Below, piece by piece: positions 33,447-44,100 of a DNA stretch of 64,000 nt; positions within the stretch are counted from its first letter, which is position 1; every line of letters begins with the position of its first letter. Position numbers and translations under genes: made by a program. Under the pieces are notes generated by a model. It saw only the letters and a program-made list of their open reading frames with translations, had not been told where the DNA came from and made no database searches. The stretch spans positions 1 through 64,000 of the forward strand of contig NZ_JAINVH010000009.1 in NCBI RefSeq assembly GCF_020400825.1, written 5' to 3'. Origin of the DNA: Streptomyces sp. HPF1205. GTDB taxonomy: Bacteria; Actinomycetota; Actinomycetes; Streptomycetales; Streptomycetaceae.

Positions 33447-34799
33447 TCAGGCCTCTCGGCCGCGGGCCGTCACGCGCATGCGCAGTCCGTAGGGAGCCAG
33501 CATCGTCTTCACGACCGGACGCAGCGGCTGGTCGTCGGCCGGGCGCAGGGTCCAGCGGGAAGCGATCGCCGCCAGGGTGAGGACGGCCGTCGCGGTGCCG
33601 AAGCGGTTGCCGATGCACTTGCGGGCGCCCGCGCCGAAGGGGAAGTACGCCTCTTTGTCGGTCCGGGAGCCGAGCCACCGGTCCGGGTCGAAGCGGTCGG
33701 GGTCGTCGTAGAGGTCGGGGCGGCGGTGGATGAGGTAGGGGCTCCAGCCGATCATGGTCTTGGCGGGGAGTTCGTACCCGCCCAGGTCGGTGTCGGCGGT
33801 GACGATGCGGCTGCCGAGCCACGTGGGGGTGTAGAGCCGCAGCGCCTCGGAGATCACGCGATCGGCCAGCTTCAGCTCCGGCAGGTGCGCGAAGGTGAGC
33901 GGGCCGCCGGCCAGGACCTCGTCGACCTCGGCGTGCAGGCGCTCCTCGATCTCCGGGTGCGTGGCGATCAGGTACAGCGCCCAGGCCAGTGCCGGGCCGG
34001 CGGCGTCGGATCCGGCGAAGATGTTGACGACCTGTTCGGCCACCTCCTCGTCGCTCAACGCCCGTTCCTCGGGATCGCTCTCGGGATCCTGCGCGTCCAG
34101 CAGCGAGGCGAGCAGGTCGGCGTGGTCGCCGCCGTCGAGGCGGCGCGCGGCGATGATGTCGCGGACCGTGTCCCACATTCCGTCGCGGGCCTGCCGGAAG
34201 CGGCGGTTCGCGGGGAGCGGCAGCCGGCCCAGGACCGGGGGCATGACCATCAGCCAGAACGCGGGTTGCGCCACGGCCCTGAAGTCCTGTGCGAGGTCTC
34301 GTGAGACCCGGGGGAGTGAGGTGCCGAACATGGTCTGTGCGACGACTCGCATGACCAGCGTCGACATCGCGCCGGTCACGTCGATCACCTGGCCGTCGTG
34401 CCAGGAGTCGGCCACCGCGGTGCAGGAGGCCGCCATCGGCTCCCCGTAGACGGGCATGCGGTCGCGGTGGAAGGCCGGCTGGCACAGCCGGCGCTGGCGC
34501 CTGTGCTTGCTGCGCGGGCAGGTGCCGAGCCCCTCGCCGACGAGCTTGCGGGCCCGGTCCATGACCGGTCCGCCCATGTCGAAGGTGCGGTCGTCCAGCA
34601 GCACCTGGCGGGTGAGCCCGGGGTCGCACACCATGACGACCGGCAGCGGGCCCAGGCGCAGCTTCACCAGGCTGCCGTACGCGGGCAGCGACGACAGGAA
34701 CCCCAGGGGGTCGCGCAGAAGCGGTACCGCGTGTCCCAGAAAGGGCACGGAGTTCCCCGCGACCGGAATCGTCGCGGGCGTCTTTGTCGCAGTACCCAT
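33447..34799 (-). CDS. Cytochrome P450
   Basis: The 450-residue monooxygenase has the heme loop FPFGAGARKCIGNRFG (Cys395), the ExxR pair in ISEALRLY and PDRFDPDRWLG. The I-helix reads FAGSDAAGPALAW: the conserved Thr after the acid is replaced by Ala. The N-terminus (SVPFLGHAVPLLRDPLGFLS, then KLRLGPLPVV) and RRLCQPAFH look like CYP170/CYP183-type terpene or fatty-acyl oxygenases, not like the StaP/RebP enzymes of indolocarbazole pathways. AAGGAAG precedes ATG 34799. It is divergent from the imine reductase gene. It may act late on the bisindole or belong to a different function. Confidence 0.9.
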   Translation of the reverse strand: MGTATKTPATIPVAGNSVPFLGHAVPLLRDPLGFLSSLPAYGSLVKLRLGPLPVVMVCDPGLTRQVLLDDRTFDMGGPVMDRARKLVGEGLGTCPRSKHRRQRRLCQPAFHRDRMPVYGEPMAASCTAVADSWHDGQVIDVTGAMSTLVMRVVAQTMFGTSLPRVSRDLAQDFRAVAQPAFWLMVMPPVLGRLPLPANRRFRQARDGMWDTVRDIIAARRLDGGDHADLLASLLDAQDPESDPEERALSDEEVAEQVVNIFAGSDAAGPALAWALYLIATHPEIEERLHAEVDEVLAGGPLTFAHLPELKLADRVISEALRLYTPTWLGSRIVTADTDLGGYELPAKTMIGWSPYLIHRRPDLYDDPDRFDPDRWLGSRTDKEAYFPFGAGARKCIGNRFGTATAVLTLAAIASRWTLRPADDQPLRPVVKTMLAPYGLRMRVTARGREA

Positions 34800-35305
34800 T
34801 CCGCTTCCTTTCGGGTGCCGTGCGGTGGGCCGTCGTGACCCGGCCCCGGCGGGTGGCCTTTTGACGAGTGTGGCGCTTGGCCGGGCCCGCCGTATCACGC
34901 GACGAACCGCGCGAACGGCACTGGTTTTCGGGGCGGTTTCCGCCCCCGTTCGCCCCCGTTCCCACCGGGCGGCGCGTTCGATCCCGCGTGAACGCGTAGT
35001 ATTCGACAGCGGGCCGCGGTCCGCAGAATTCGAATTCTTCCGCGGTGACGAGTGCGAGTTTGAACGCCGCGGACCGTGCGCAGCATGGCGGGTATGAATG
35101 GAATCGACTGCACCAGGAATTCGCGTGGGACGGCGTCGATGCCCGCCGATACCACCGGCGTCGGGCCCGAAAGCCCCTGCGCCCCGCCATTGATCGCGCC
35201 ATTGATCGCGCCGCTGCTCCCGCCGCCGTCCGTGCCGCCGGTCCAGCCGCCGTCCGCGCCCCGCTCCGTGCTCCGCGGCCGGCGCCAGGACACGGGCCGC
35301 CGGTC
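34800..35305. promoter_or_regulatory. Divergent promoter region with a 14-base perfect palindrome
   Basis: No gene is supported between the P450 and imine reductase genes. AGAATTCGAATTCT (35025-35038) is a perfect palindrome in otherwise GC-rich DNA, and two copies of CCGCGG stand outside it at 35014-35019 and 35040-35045. The site is a good candidate operator for control of both divergent units. A short direct repeat ATTGATCGCGCC occurs twice near 35190. Confidence 0.5.
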
Positions 35306-36217
35306 ATGAGCGCCGACGCCGTGGCGGTGCTGGGCACCGGACGCATGGGCGGCGCGATCGCCGGGGCGCTGCTGGCGGCGGGCCACCGGACCACCGTGTG
35401 GAACCGCTCACGCGACAGGACGGGACCGCCGGCCGAAGCGGGGGCGACCGTGGCCGACACCCCGGCCACGGCAGCGGCCGCCGCGCCTCTGGTGATCCTC
35501 TGCGTGAAGGACGACCGGGCCGCCCGGGAAGTCATGGCGGGCGTGGGATCCGCCATCGCGGGCCGCACCCTGGTCAACATGACCACCAGCACTCCCGAAG
35601 CGGCCCACGCGGCCGCCGCCTGGGCCGCGGGGCACGGCGCGGAGTACCTGGGTGGTGCCGCGATGACCGACTACCGCCTGATCGGCGGGCCGCAGACGCA
35701 TCTCCTGTACTCGGGCCCGTCCGAGGTGTTCGACCGGCACAAGGCGACCCTGCTCACGCTGGGCGGGGGTGCCCGCTACGTGGGGGCCGATCCGGCCGTG
35801 GCGGCGCTGTTCGACATGGCGATGAACAGCTTGTACTTCGAATTCTGGATCGGCTACCTGCACACGTTGGCCATGGTGCGCCGCGAGGGGGTCGCCGCAT
35901 CGCAATTCGCTCCGGTGGTGGCGCGCACGATCGGTGAGATCCCGCCCCTGATGCCGATGATCGCCGAACAGGCCGACCACGGCGACTACGATCCGGCGAC
36001 CCAGGGAACCGTGGCCGAACTCGCCGCGCTGACGCGAACGGTGATCGAGGTGCGCGGATCGCGCGCCGTCGACACCGAACGGCTGGAGCACCTCGCCTCG
36101 CTGCTCGACCGCCGCATCCGCGACGGCCACGGCGAGCAGGGGCCGACGAGCCTCATCGAAACGATCGAGGAGATCACGGCGGGTGGCGGCGCCGCGCGGC
36201 AGGAGGTCCACGGATGA
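35306..36217 (+). CDS. NADPH-dependent imine reductase (IRED, RedE-like)
   Basis: The 303-residue protein has a Rossmann start VLGTGRMGGAIAGALL with VWNRS, indicating NADPH, and the C-terminal helical dimerisation domain of the beta-hydroxyacid-dehydrogenase/IRED superfamily. The beta-HAD catalytic Lys motif is absent and Asp170 stands in LFDMAMNSLYFEF, the place where IREDs carry an Asp or Tyr; the MTDYRLIGGPQTHLLYSG segment also fits IREDs. In reductasporine biosynthesis such an enzyme (RedE) reduces an indolocarbazole imine; this neighbour set makes the same role likely. ATG 36214 of the methyltransferase overlaps its stop. The start at 35306 has a weak ribosome site; an upstream frame to 35045 is judged non-coding. 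Confidence 0.82.
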   Translation: MSADAVAVLGTGRMGGAIAGALLAAGHRTTVWNRSRDRTGPPAEAGATVADTPATAAAAAPLVILCVKDDRAAREVMAGVGSAIAGRTLVNMTTSTPEAAHAAAAWAAGHGAEYLGGAAMTDYRLIGGPQTHLLYSGPSEVFDRHKATLLTLGGGARYVGADPAVAALFDMAMNSLYFEFWIGYLHTLAMVRREGVAASQFAPVVARTIGEIPPLMPMIAEQADHGDYDPATQGTVAELAALTRTVIEVRGSRAVDTERLEHLASLLDRRIRDGHGEQGPTSLIETIEEITAGGGAARQEVHG

Positions 36218-37062
36218 GCACACCGGGTTCCACCACCGCCGGCGTCCCCCCGCAGGGCCCCGCCCCCGCCCCGGAGTCGATCGGGGCCCTGTTCGACGAC
36301 GTGGCGGCTCCCTACCACCGGATCGCCGAGTGGATGAGCCGGGCCCCCGGGCTCCACGAGTGGCTCGGCTCCGCACTCGCTCCCGGCGGCCGCCGGGCGA
36401 TCGACGTCGGATGCGGCACCGGACGCTTCTGCCCGCTGCTGGCCGAGCACTACGAGGAGGTGCTCGGCGTCGACGTGGCCGACGTCATGCTCGACATCGG
36501 CCGGCGCGACCACTCCCGCCCCAACGTCCGCTACGAGAAGCGCGGCGCCCATGACGTCACCGCCGAGCGGGACGGGCGGTTCGACCTCGTCTTCTCCTAC
36601 AGCGCCGTCTTCCACATGCGGCCGTACGACCGGATTCTTCCGCATCTGCGGTCGCTGCTGGCTCCCGGCGGGCGGCTGATCGTCTTCGAGCCCGAGCGGA
36701 ACGCGGGGCACGAGCGCAAGGGCGAGGACGCGGACTGGCTGACCGACGTGGCGTTCCGGAACGCCCGGACGGCGTACACGATGACCGGCAGCGTCGAGGC
36801 GGCGACCGACGTGCTGAACCTGTTCTTCCACCCGAGCTGGCAGGAGTTGTGCCGGCACAGCTCGGTGCCGAGCCGCGAGGAGTTCCGCGAGGCGTTCTCC
36901 TCCTGGTTTCCCGGGGTCGAGTTCGTCGACGGGGTCGTTCCCGCGATGGTGGTGGCACGCTGGCAGGCCCCGCGGACCCCGGCCCCGCCGCACACGCCGA
37001 CCCCGGGTCCGACCCCGGCTCCGGCTTCGACGCCGCCATCGCCTCCGCCCCCGACCTCCTGA
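36214..37062 (+). CDS. SAM-dependent methyltransferase
   Basis: The 282-residue enzyme has the class I methyltransferase motif AIDVGCGTGRFCPLL, then VLGVDVADVMLDI and a DLVFSYSAVFHM segment. The tail is Pro/Thr-rich and probably disordered. It overlaps the imine reductase gene by ATGA with GGAGG before it, so the two products are made together. In the reductasporine pathway an N-methyltransferase follows the imine reductase step and methylates the reduced nitrogen; the same is suggested here. O- or C-methylation cannot be excluded. Confidence 0.85.
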   Translation: MSTPGSTTAGVPPQGPAPAPESIGALFDDVAAPYHRIAEWMSRAPGLHEWLGSALAPGGRRAIDVGCGTGRFCPLLAEHYEEVLGVDVADVMLDIGRRDHSRPNVRYEKRGAHDVTAERDGRFDLVFSYSAVFHMRPYDRILPHLRSLLAPGGRLIVFEPERNAGHERKGEDADWLTDVAFRNARTAYTMTGSVEAATDVLNLFFHPSWQELCRHSSVPSREEFREAFSSWFPGVEFVDGVVPAMVVARWQAPRTPAPPHTPTPGPTPAPASTPPSPPPPTS

Positions 37063-37073
37063 CAGTCGCCGAC

Positions 37074-37109
37074 ACGGCCGCGGGCGGCTTCGACGCCGCC
37101 CGCGGCCGT
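37074..37109. terminator. Bidirectional terminator
   Basis: A perfect 15-base stem (37074-37088 with 37095-37109) with loop TTCGAC lies between the methyltransferase stop and the convergent flavin reductase stop. Confidence 0.85.
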
Positions 37110-37117
37110 GGTCCGTG

Positions 37118-37780
37118 TCAGCGCCCCGAACCGGGTGTCCACCGGGAGAACTGCCGCAGCCCGTACAGCAGTGGCACGTCGGCGCGGCAGTCGGCGCTGG
37201 TCACCGTCCCGAGGACGAGGGTGTGGCTGCCGAACGGGGACATGGCGGTGACGCGGCACTCGGCCACCGCGAAGGCGTCCCGCACGAGCCAGGGCAGTCC
37301 GGCCGGGCCCAGCGGCTCCCAGCGGACCCGGGCGAACCGGTCCTCGACCGGAGCGGAGAAGGTCCGCGCGGCGCGCCGGGCGCGGGAGTGCAGCAGGTTC
37401 ACCGCGAAACGGCCGCCGGTGCGTATCGCCGCCAGGGTGCCGCTGCCGGTCGTCAGGCATACCAGCAGCGTGGGCGGAGTGAGCGTCACGCTGCACAGGG
37501 ACGAGCAGGTGGCACCGCGCGGCTGCCCGAGCCGGTCCACGGCGGTCACCACGGCGACGCCCGTCGGGAAGGCGCTCATCAGCGCCCTGTAGTCGTCCAC
37601 GGGCACCGAGCCGGCGTCCCCGGCGTCGCCGTAACCGGCGTCCACAGCACCGGGTTCCGCGGAGTCCGCGGAGTCCGCGGAACCCGCCTCAGCGGAGCCG
37701 GAACCCGCCTCAGGGGAGCCGGAACCCGCCGACGCCGTGGACGCCGAACCGATGCCCGCCAGAGGTGTTCCGGGCGTCAT
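37118..37780 (-). CDS. Flavin reductase, partner of the halogenase
   Basis: The 220-residue protein should supply reduced FAD to the halogenase. Residues about 58-215 form a flavin reductase domain: [58 protein letters not shown] and [12 protein letters not shown]. The first 55 residues are an Ala/Ser/Gly repeat ([12 protein letters not shown]) without family similarity. ATG 37780 overlaps the halogenase stop by four bases, so the pair is co-translated, like rebF and rebH. Confidence 0.9.
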   Translation of the reverse strand: MTPGTPLAGIGSASTASAGSGSPEAGSGSAEAGSADSADSAEPGAVDAGYGDAGDAGSVPVDDYRALMSAFPTGVAVVTAVDRLGQPRGATCSSLCSVTLTPPTLLVCLTTGSGTLAAIRTGGRFAVNLLHSRARRAARTFSAPVEDRFARVRWEPLGPAGLPWLVRDAFAVAECRVTAMSPFGSHTLVLGTVTSADCRADVPLLYGLRQFSRWTPGSGR

Positions 37781-39372
37781 GTGCGGTGGAGGAGCCGCAG
37801 GGACTCGTAGGCGGAGGGGAGGGCGCCGGGCAGTTCCCGCTGCTCCCGCTTCACCCGCTCGAACAGGTGCCGGGCGCTCTCGGCCGCGTCGTCGCGGTGC
37901 ATCAGGACCGGCAGCGGGTGGTCCGGTTCCAGGCCGAGGCCGGCGAAGATGGAGTAGTAGCTCCCGTTGTTCCAGAAGTTGCGGAACTCGACCTCGAAGC
38001 TCCCGTAGTACTGGCTCGCCGTACTGAACGGGGGGTTGACCGGCAGGCCCGCGCGGTACATCGCGATCTTCTCGCTGATCCGGTCGCCGAGGCGCAGCTC
38101 CTTGTTGGCCCGCCAGAACGCGGTGTCCTCACGCGGCGCCAGCGCGAAGTGCGCCTGGATGAAGTCGCGTGTGTCGTCGAACATCGTCTCGATCTCCGCG
38201 TTGAAGCGGTCGGCCAGAATGCTGTCGAACCGCTTGTCCGGGAAGTGTTTGACCAGTTGGTACAGCGCGGCGTAGACGAAGTAGATCCCGGTCGACTCCA
38301 GGGGTTCGAGGAAGCAGGACGAAAGGCCGATGCCGACCACGTTCTTGACCCACGCCCGGCGGTTGCGGCCGACGCGGAAGCGGACGTGGTTGAGGTGCCC
38401 GGACACTTCCTCGGGGTCGATTCCCCAGAGCCGGCAGAAGTCCACGGTGGCCTCGTCCTGGGTGGCGAACCGGTCGGAGTAGACGTATCCCGTGCCGAAG
38501 CGGCCGAGCATCGGGATCTTCCAGGTCCAGCCCGCCTTCATCGCGATGGCGGAGGTGTACGGCTCGACGCCGTTCTTCTCGTCGTCATGGGGCAGGGCGT
38601 AGGCCACCGCGCTGTTGCACAGCAGGTGGTCGTTCATGTCGATGAAGGGCTCCGCGAGGGCTTTGTTGATGAGCAGTCCGCGAAAGCCCGAGCAGTCGAT
38701 GAACAGGTCGGCGTCGAGGCAGGCGCCGCTCCTGGTGGCGAGCGAGGTGACGAACCCCCGCTCGTCCCGGTGCGCCGCCACCATCTCGTCCTGGACGTGG
38801 CGGACCCCCAGCGCGCGGGTCGCGTGGCGGCGCAGGAAGTCCGCGACCAGGTGCGCGTCGAAGTGCCAGGCGTAGTTGGTGACGGGCCGGCCGTCGTGGT
38901 CCCGCGGGGCCTTGTGCCCGTCCATCAGAGCGATGACGGGGAAGCACGCGTAGTCGAAGGGTTCGTCGGTGAGGCCGCGGTGGCGGTCGCGGACCCAGTA
39001 GTGCGACAGCGGCAGGCCCTCGTGCTCCGGCAGGATGCCGAAGGGGTGGTGAAAGTGGTCGGGGCGGCCGTTCAGGTCGCGGGCGTGCGGCTCTCCGGGA
39101 CCGGGGGTGCGCCAGTTGATGAACTTCACGGCCATCTTGTACGACGCGTTGCATTCGGGCATCCATTCCTCCTCGGAGAGCCCGAGGAAGTCGAAGAACA
39201 CCTTTTGCAGGTTGGGGATCGTGGCCTCTCCGACTCCGATTCTGGGAATGGACGGCGCTTCCAGTACGGTGACGGTGACGGTGTCGCCCAACGCCTTCGC
39301 CAGATAGGCGGCGGACATCCAGCCCGCGGTCCCGCCCCCGAGGATGACGATTTTTTTGATCCGCTGGTCCAT
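37777..39372 (-). CDS. FAD-dependent tryptophan halogenase (RebH-like)
   Basis: The 531-residue enzyme chlorinates or brominates tryptophan. It has the FAD motif GGGTAGW (12-18), the lysine that carries hypohalous acid (Lys79 in ECNASYKM, same number as in RebH), the halogenase signature GWTWKIP and the [11 protein letters not shown] segment with the conserved Glu. Overall sequence follows RebH, the tryptophan 7-halogenase of rebeccamycin, closely from end to end, including [18 protein letters not shown]7 of the indole is therefore the best guess for the halogenated position. It is divergent from the oxidase gene (217-base gap). Confidence 0.93.
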   Translation of the reverse strand: MDQRIKKIVILGGGTAGWMSAAYLAKALGDTVTVTVLEAPSIPRIGVGEATIPNLQKVFFDFLGLSEEEWMPECNASYKMAVKFINWRTPGPGEPHARDLNGRPDHFHHPFGILPEHEGLPLSHYWVRDRHRGLTDEPFDYACFPVIALMDGHKAPRDHDGRPVTNYAWHFDAHLVADFLRRHATRALGVRHVQDEMVAAHRDERGFVTSLATRSGACLDADLFIDCSGFRGLLINKALAEPFIDMNDHLLCNSAVAYALPHDDEKNGVEPYTSAIAMKAGWTWKIPMLGRFGTGYVYSDRFATQDEATVDFCRLWGIDPEEVSGHLNHVRFRVGRNRRAWVKNVVGIGLSSCFLEPLESTGIYFVYAALYQLVKHFPDKRFDSILADRFNAEIETMFDDTRDFIQAHFALAPREDTAFWRANKELRLGDRISEKIAMYRAGLPVNPPFSTASQYYGSFEVEFRNFWNNGSYYSIFAGLGLEPDHPLPVLMHRDDAAESARHLFERVKREQRELPGALPSAYESLRLLHRT

Positions 39373-39589
39373 GACGGAAACCCCCTGAGGTCCTCTGATT
39401 CTCGGATCCCGGCCAACGGTAGAACCCGGCCGCGGTTCCCGGCGGAGAAAGCCGGCGCAATCTACGCGATCGCGCGGGATGCGCTCGGCGGCGGATACGG
39501 GAACGCGGCCAAAAACCCTCCCGTCACCCGTTCACCCGCTCCCGACCGGGGGATGTGGTGGCCCCTGGCGGCAGCGCACAGTCGTTTCC

Positions 39590-41149
39590 ATGCGGGAATC
39601 GACGAAAGCCGAAAGCGGCGCGGCGGTGCAGGCGGTCGAGGCTGTGCGGGGGGCGGGAGCGGTGGACATGGTGGACGCGGCGGACGCGGTGGACGCGGCG
39701 GACGCGGTCGAGGCGGTCCCCGGCGACCGCGGCGCGGGCATCGCGATCCTGGGCGCCGGAACAGCCGGTCTGGTGGCGGCGTGGGAACTGGAGTCGCTGG
39801 GCCACCGGGTGGTCGTCCTGGAGGGCAGCGAGCGGATCGGGGGCCGGGTCTACACCCACCGCTTCGGCACCGGCGAGGGCGCCCCCCACGCGGAACTCGG
39901 CGCCATGCGCATCCCCTCCGGCCACGAGCTGACCATGCGGTACATCGACAGGCTCGGCCTGCGCCCGGCGCTGCGCCCGTTCCGCACGATCCTCAGCGAC
40001 GAGAACAACTACCTGACCACCGAGAGCGGTTACGTCCGCGTCAAGGACGCCTCCGGTCCCCTCCTGGCGGATCTGCGGCGCCGGCTGCCGACGGCGTCGT
40101 ACGCGCCCGCCACCATGCTGCTCGGCGCCTGGCTGGGCGCGGTGGTGCGGGCGATGGGCCCGGCCGAGCTGCGCGACAACCTGACCGCGGACCTGGCCTC
40201 GCTGCTGCCGCCGGCCGACCGCGTCGACCTGACTCCTTACGTCCACGGTCCCGCGGCGGACCGGATCGATCTCGGGGCCGTCTTCCGGGCACACCCCGAA
40301 CTGCGGATGGGATGCGGCCCGCGCCTCTACAGCTTCCTCGACGACCTCCTGCTGGAGACCGGCACCGGCCTGATGTGCCTCAGCGGTGGCATGAGCCGGC
40401 TCACCGAGCGCCTCGCCGACCGCGTCCGCGGGCCGATCCTGCGCCGCCGGGAGGTGGTCGCGCTGCACACCCGCGACGGCGGCGTCGGCCTCACGCTGCG
40501 GCACAGCGGGCGCCGCCTGTCCGCGCGGTACCCGGCCGCGCTGTGCACGCTGCCGTTCTCGGTGCTGCGCCACATGGCGATGACCGGCGTCGACGACGAC
40601 AAGCGCGAGGTGATCAGCAGCGTGGAGTACGGGGCCGCGACGAAGGTGGCGCTGCACTGCCGGGAGGCGTTCTGGGAACGTGACGGCATCACCGGGGGAG
40701 GGTCGGCGACCGGCGGCCGCACCCGGCAGACGTACTACCCGCCGCGCGAGGGCGACCCGGCCCTGGGCGCGGTCCTGCTCGGCTCGTACGCGATCGCCGA
40801 GGACGCCGACCTGCTCGGCCGCATTCCCGCGCAGGCCAGGCACGAGGCCGTCATCGGCGAACTCGCCCGGCTGTACCCGGAGCTCGGCGAGCCGGGCACC
40901 GTCCTGGGCGCGGCCAGCATGGCCTGGGCCGGCCACCGGTGGAGCAACGGGTGCACCTCGCGGCGCTGGCGCCACGGCAAGGACGCCGAGGGCCGCGCCG
41001 AGGAGATGCGGCGCGCCGCCCGTCCCCAAGGGCGGCTGTTCTTCGCCGGCGAGCACTGCTCCTCCACCCCGGCGTGGATCAACGGCGCCATCGAGTCGGC
41101 GCTGGCCGCCGTGACGGCCGTCGACGCGGCGCTCAGGGGGTCCGGGTGA
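39590..41149 (+). CDS. Flavin-dependent L-tryptophan oxidase (RebO/StaO/VioA-like)
   Basis: The 519-residue flavoenzyme should convert (halo)tryptophan to the indole-3-pyruvate imine. FAD binding is seen in AILGAGTAGLVAAWELESL (53-71) with VVVLEGSERIGGRVYT, and in FFAGEHCSSTPAWINGAIES near the end. The first about 45 residues carry an Ala/Asp/Val repeat written by a 15-base tandem DNA unit, so the true start may be the ATG at 39668, which has a GGGGGCGGGAG site. The stop overlaps the next gene by GTGA, coupling oxidase and dimer synthase as in the reb, sta and vio clusters. Confidence 0.88.
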   Translation: MRESTKAESGAAVQAVEAVRGAGAVDMVDAADAVDAADAVEAVPGDRGAGIAILGAGTAGLVAAWELESLGHRVVVLEGSERIGGRVYTHRFGTGEGAPHAELGAMRIPSGHELTMRYIDRLGLRPALRPFRTILSDENNYLTTESGYVRVKDASGPLLADLRRRLPTASYAPATMLLGAWLGAVVRAMGPAELRDNLTADLASLLPPADRVDLTPYVHGPAADRIDLGAVFRAHPELRMGCGPRLYSFLDDLLLETGTGLMCLSGGMSRLTERLADRVRGPILRRREVVALHTRDGGVGLTLRHSGRRLSARYPAALCTLPFSVLRHMAMTGVDDDKREVISSVEYGAATKVALHCREAFWERDGITGGGSATGGRTRQTYYPPREGDPALGAVLLGSYAIAEDADLLGRIPAQARHEAVIGELARLYPELGEPGTVLGAASMAWAGHRWSNGCTSRRWRHGKDAEGRAEEMRRAARPQGRLFFAGEHCSSTPAWINGAIESALAAVTAVDAALRGSG

Positions 41150-44100
41150 GCGTCTTCGACACCCCGCGCCTGCACTTCGCCGGGACCGCGGTCACCCGCC
41201 TCCCCACGGGTCCGCGCTGCGGTCTTTACGACCTCGCCCGCAACAAGGCGCTGACCGCCGACGGCCTTCCCTTCCCGGCGGACCGCCCGGCCCGGGAGTA
41301 CCACGAGCACCTCGGCGGTCTCGGCGAGCGCTTCGACGCGGCCGGCAAGGCGACCGCGGACGGCCCGTTCAGCACGGTCAAGGGCTGGAACTTCGGGGGC
41401 AACGGCCACTTCTGGATCGACGCGGCGATCACCGGCTGGGAACGGACCCCGGGCGAGGCCGCCACGGGTGACCCGGTGGTCGGCCGCCGCGTCGACATGT
41501 GGGGCCACTACAACGACTACCTGGGGACCACCGCCAACCGCGCCCGCGTGTTCGACGTCGACCCGGCGTCCGAGTGGACCACCACCGTGATGGTCGGCCA
41601 CTTCTGCTTCGGCAGGCAGGGCCGCTCGCACGACGTCGGCTACATGGCGTCGGGCACCGTCACCGGACTCCAGCCGCCGCGCTGGCAGAACTCGCGGTAC
41701 GTCCTCGACGCCGGCGACCACCCGCTGGCGGCCCGCTTCTCCCGCTCCGTGGTCCACCAGTTCGCGGTGGAGGCCGATCAGGGACTGGAGTGGTTCGGCG
41801 GGACGGAGGTGTCCGAGGCCGCGCGGCTGCTGCGCGCGCGGCTCGCGGGGGACGGCTTCGGTGGCCTCGTCGTCCGCTTCGCCTTCGGCAACATGGCCAC
41901 GCCGCAGGCCAACGACGCCCCCGACGTCTGGCAGGTCCGCGGCACGATCGCACCGTGGCGCCGCGACGAGGAGCGGACCTGCCCGGCCGGGCGGCTGCTC
42001 AGCGCCCGCGGGCCGCGCAGCCTCGGCCTGGACACCGCGTTCCACAACGCGGCGGTGGCCGTGACCGCCGGACACACCACCTTCGACCTGATCACCGCCG
42101 TGCCTGTCCTCCACCGGAGCGCCGAGCCCGGTCCCGGGCCGCTGCACCGGCTCGGCCCGCGCCTGGACGCCGGGGAACTCCAGTTGCGCACCCGCGACTC
42201 GGGGCGCGTGGTCGCCCGGGTCCCCCGGGAGGCGTACCTCGGGGACACCGATGCGACCGGCGGGCTCGTCACCGTCGCCACGTGCCCCGGCTTCACCGGG
42301 CCCGCGGACCACGCGGAGCCGCTGGTGCTCGTGGGAGCCGTACCGGGCCGCCCGCCCCAAGTGCTGCTGACCGAGGAGGAGACGGTGGTGCGCGTCGACG
42401 GGAGCGCGCTGTTCCTGGAGGACTCCACCGCCCGCACCGGCGAGAACAGCACCGCGGAAGTGGCGGTGCGCAGCTACCGCCTCGGCCGCCCCGCCCCGGT
42501 GTCGGGCCTTCGCGTCCTGCAGTTCTTCAACCCCCGGGCGCTGCCCGGCGACCCGCGGCTTACTGGCGGCGGCGCGCGGTGCGGCGACGTCCGGATCGTG
42601 GACGTCCGCCCCGGCGGCGCGGGGGAGGCGGACGGCGGCTGGGCGCCGTCCTGCGCCCTCACGACCGACGCGGACGGGCGGGGCCGGCTGGCCGTCCGCT
42701 GCGCCGCCGCGGGCACCACCCGGCTGCTGTTCCTACCGGAAGGCGACCGGCCGCCGTGCGACCCGGCCGAGACGGGCTCGGCCGCCCGCGCGTACGACAA
42801 CGACGACCGCCTCGGGTACTGGCCCGCCATGGCCACCGTGGACGTGCGGGCCCTGCCCGACACCGGCCACCTCGACGACATCCCCCGCGACCAAGTGGAC
42901 TTCGAGGTCCTCTACCAGGAGGTGTTCGCCCCGTACGAACTGCTCTACTCGTTCATGCGCGAGGGCGTCTTCAGCCTGGCCGACCGGTCCCTGGTGGCCA
43001 CGTACGGGCGGCTGACCTGGCAGATGTGCGATCCCCGCAACAGGGACAGGACGTACGCCATGCCGCCCTCCCGCGACCTGACCGCGCCGCAGGCGAGACT
43101 GCTGCTGGCCTACGTACGGCAGGCCGAGGCGGGTCGCCGCCCCCCGCCCCTGACCGTCCGCCGCCGCCCGCGCGAGGGCGCCATCACCACCCGCTCCCAG
43201 CTCTACGAGGGCCTGCGCGAGGCCGCGGGCGTGGAACTCGCCGGCATGATGCAGTACTTGTACGCCGCCTGGTCGATCCCGCCGCACGCGGCGGGCCGGG
43301 AGCTGGTCGGGCGCGGCGAGTGGACCGGTGAGCAGCTGCGCCTCGCGTGCGGCGAGGGCGCGCACGGACGCGACGACGGAATGCGCGGGGCCCTGCTGGG
43401 CGTGGCCCGGGAGGAGATGATGCACTTCCTGGTGATCAACAACATCATCACCGCCATGGGGCTCCCCTTCCACCTGCCGCGGATCGACTTCGGCACCGTC
43501 AACCAGCGGCTGCGCGTACCGGTGGACCTGTGCCTGGAAGGGTTCGGCCTGGGCAGCGTGCAGCGGTTCATCGCCCTGGAGCGCCCCCGGTCGCACACCC
43601 CGGATCTCGCCGACGACCCCGCGCCCGGTCCGCCCGGCGGCGGCCCGTACCGCTACCAGTCGCTGAGCGACCTCTACGCGGCGATCCGCGACGGCATCCG
43701 CACGGTGCCCGACCTGTTCCTGGTCGAGCGGGGACGAGGCGGCGGCGAGCACCACCTGTTCATGCGCGAGTCGGTCAACCGGGTGCACCCGGACTACGAG
43801 TTGGAGGTGGACGACGTCTCCAGCGCCCTGTTCGCGATCGACTTCGTCACCGAACACGGCGAAGGGGGCGTGCTGAGGACCGTGGAGCACGACGAGCCCT
43901 CGCACTACGACACCTTCCTGCGGATGTCGGACCTGCTGATGGCCGAGCACCTGAAGCGGCCGGGCCGGCGGCGGCCCGGCTGGACACCCGCCTACCCGGT
44001 GCTGCGCAACCCCTCCCTGCACTCGGGGAACCCCGCCCGCGAGGAGGTGACGGATCCGCGGGCGCGAGCGGCCCTGGTGGTGTTCAACCGCTCCTACTTC

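Noticed and set aside
37765..40683. A 972-codon plus-strand open frame over the halogenase and oxidase
   Set aside because: Antisense to the halogenase, whose motifs are unambiguous, and out of frame with the oxidase.
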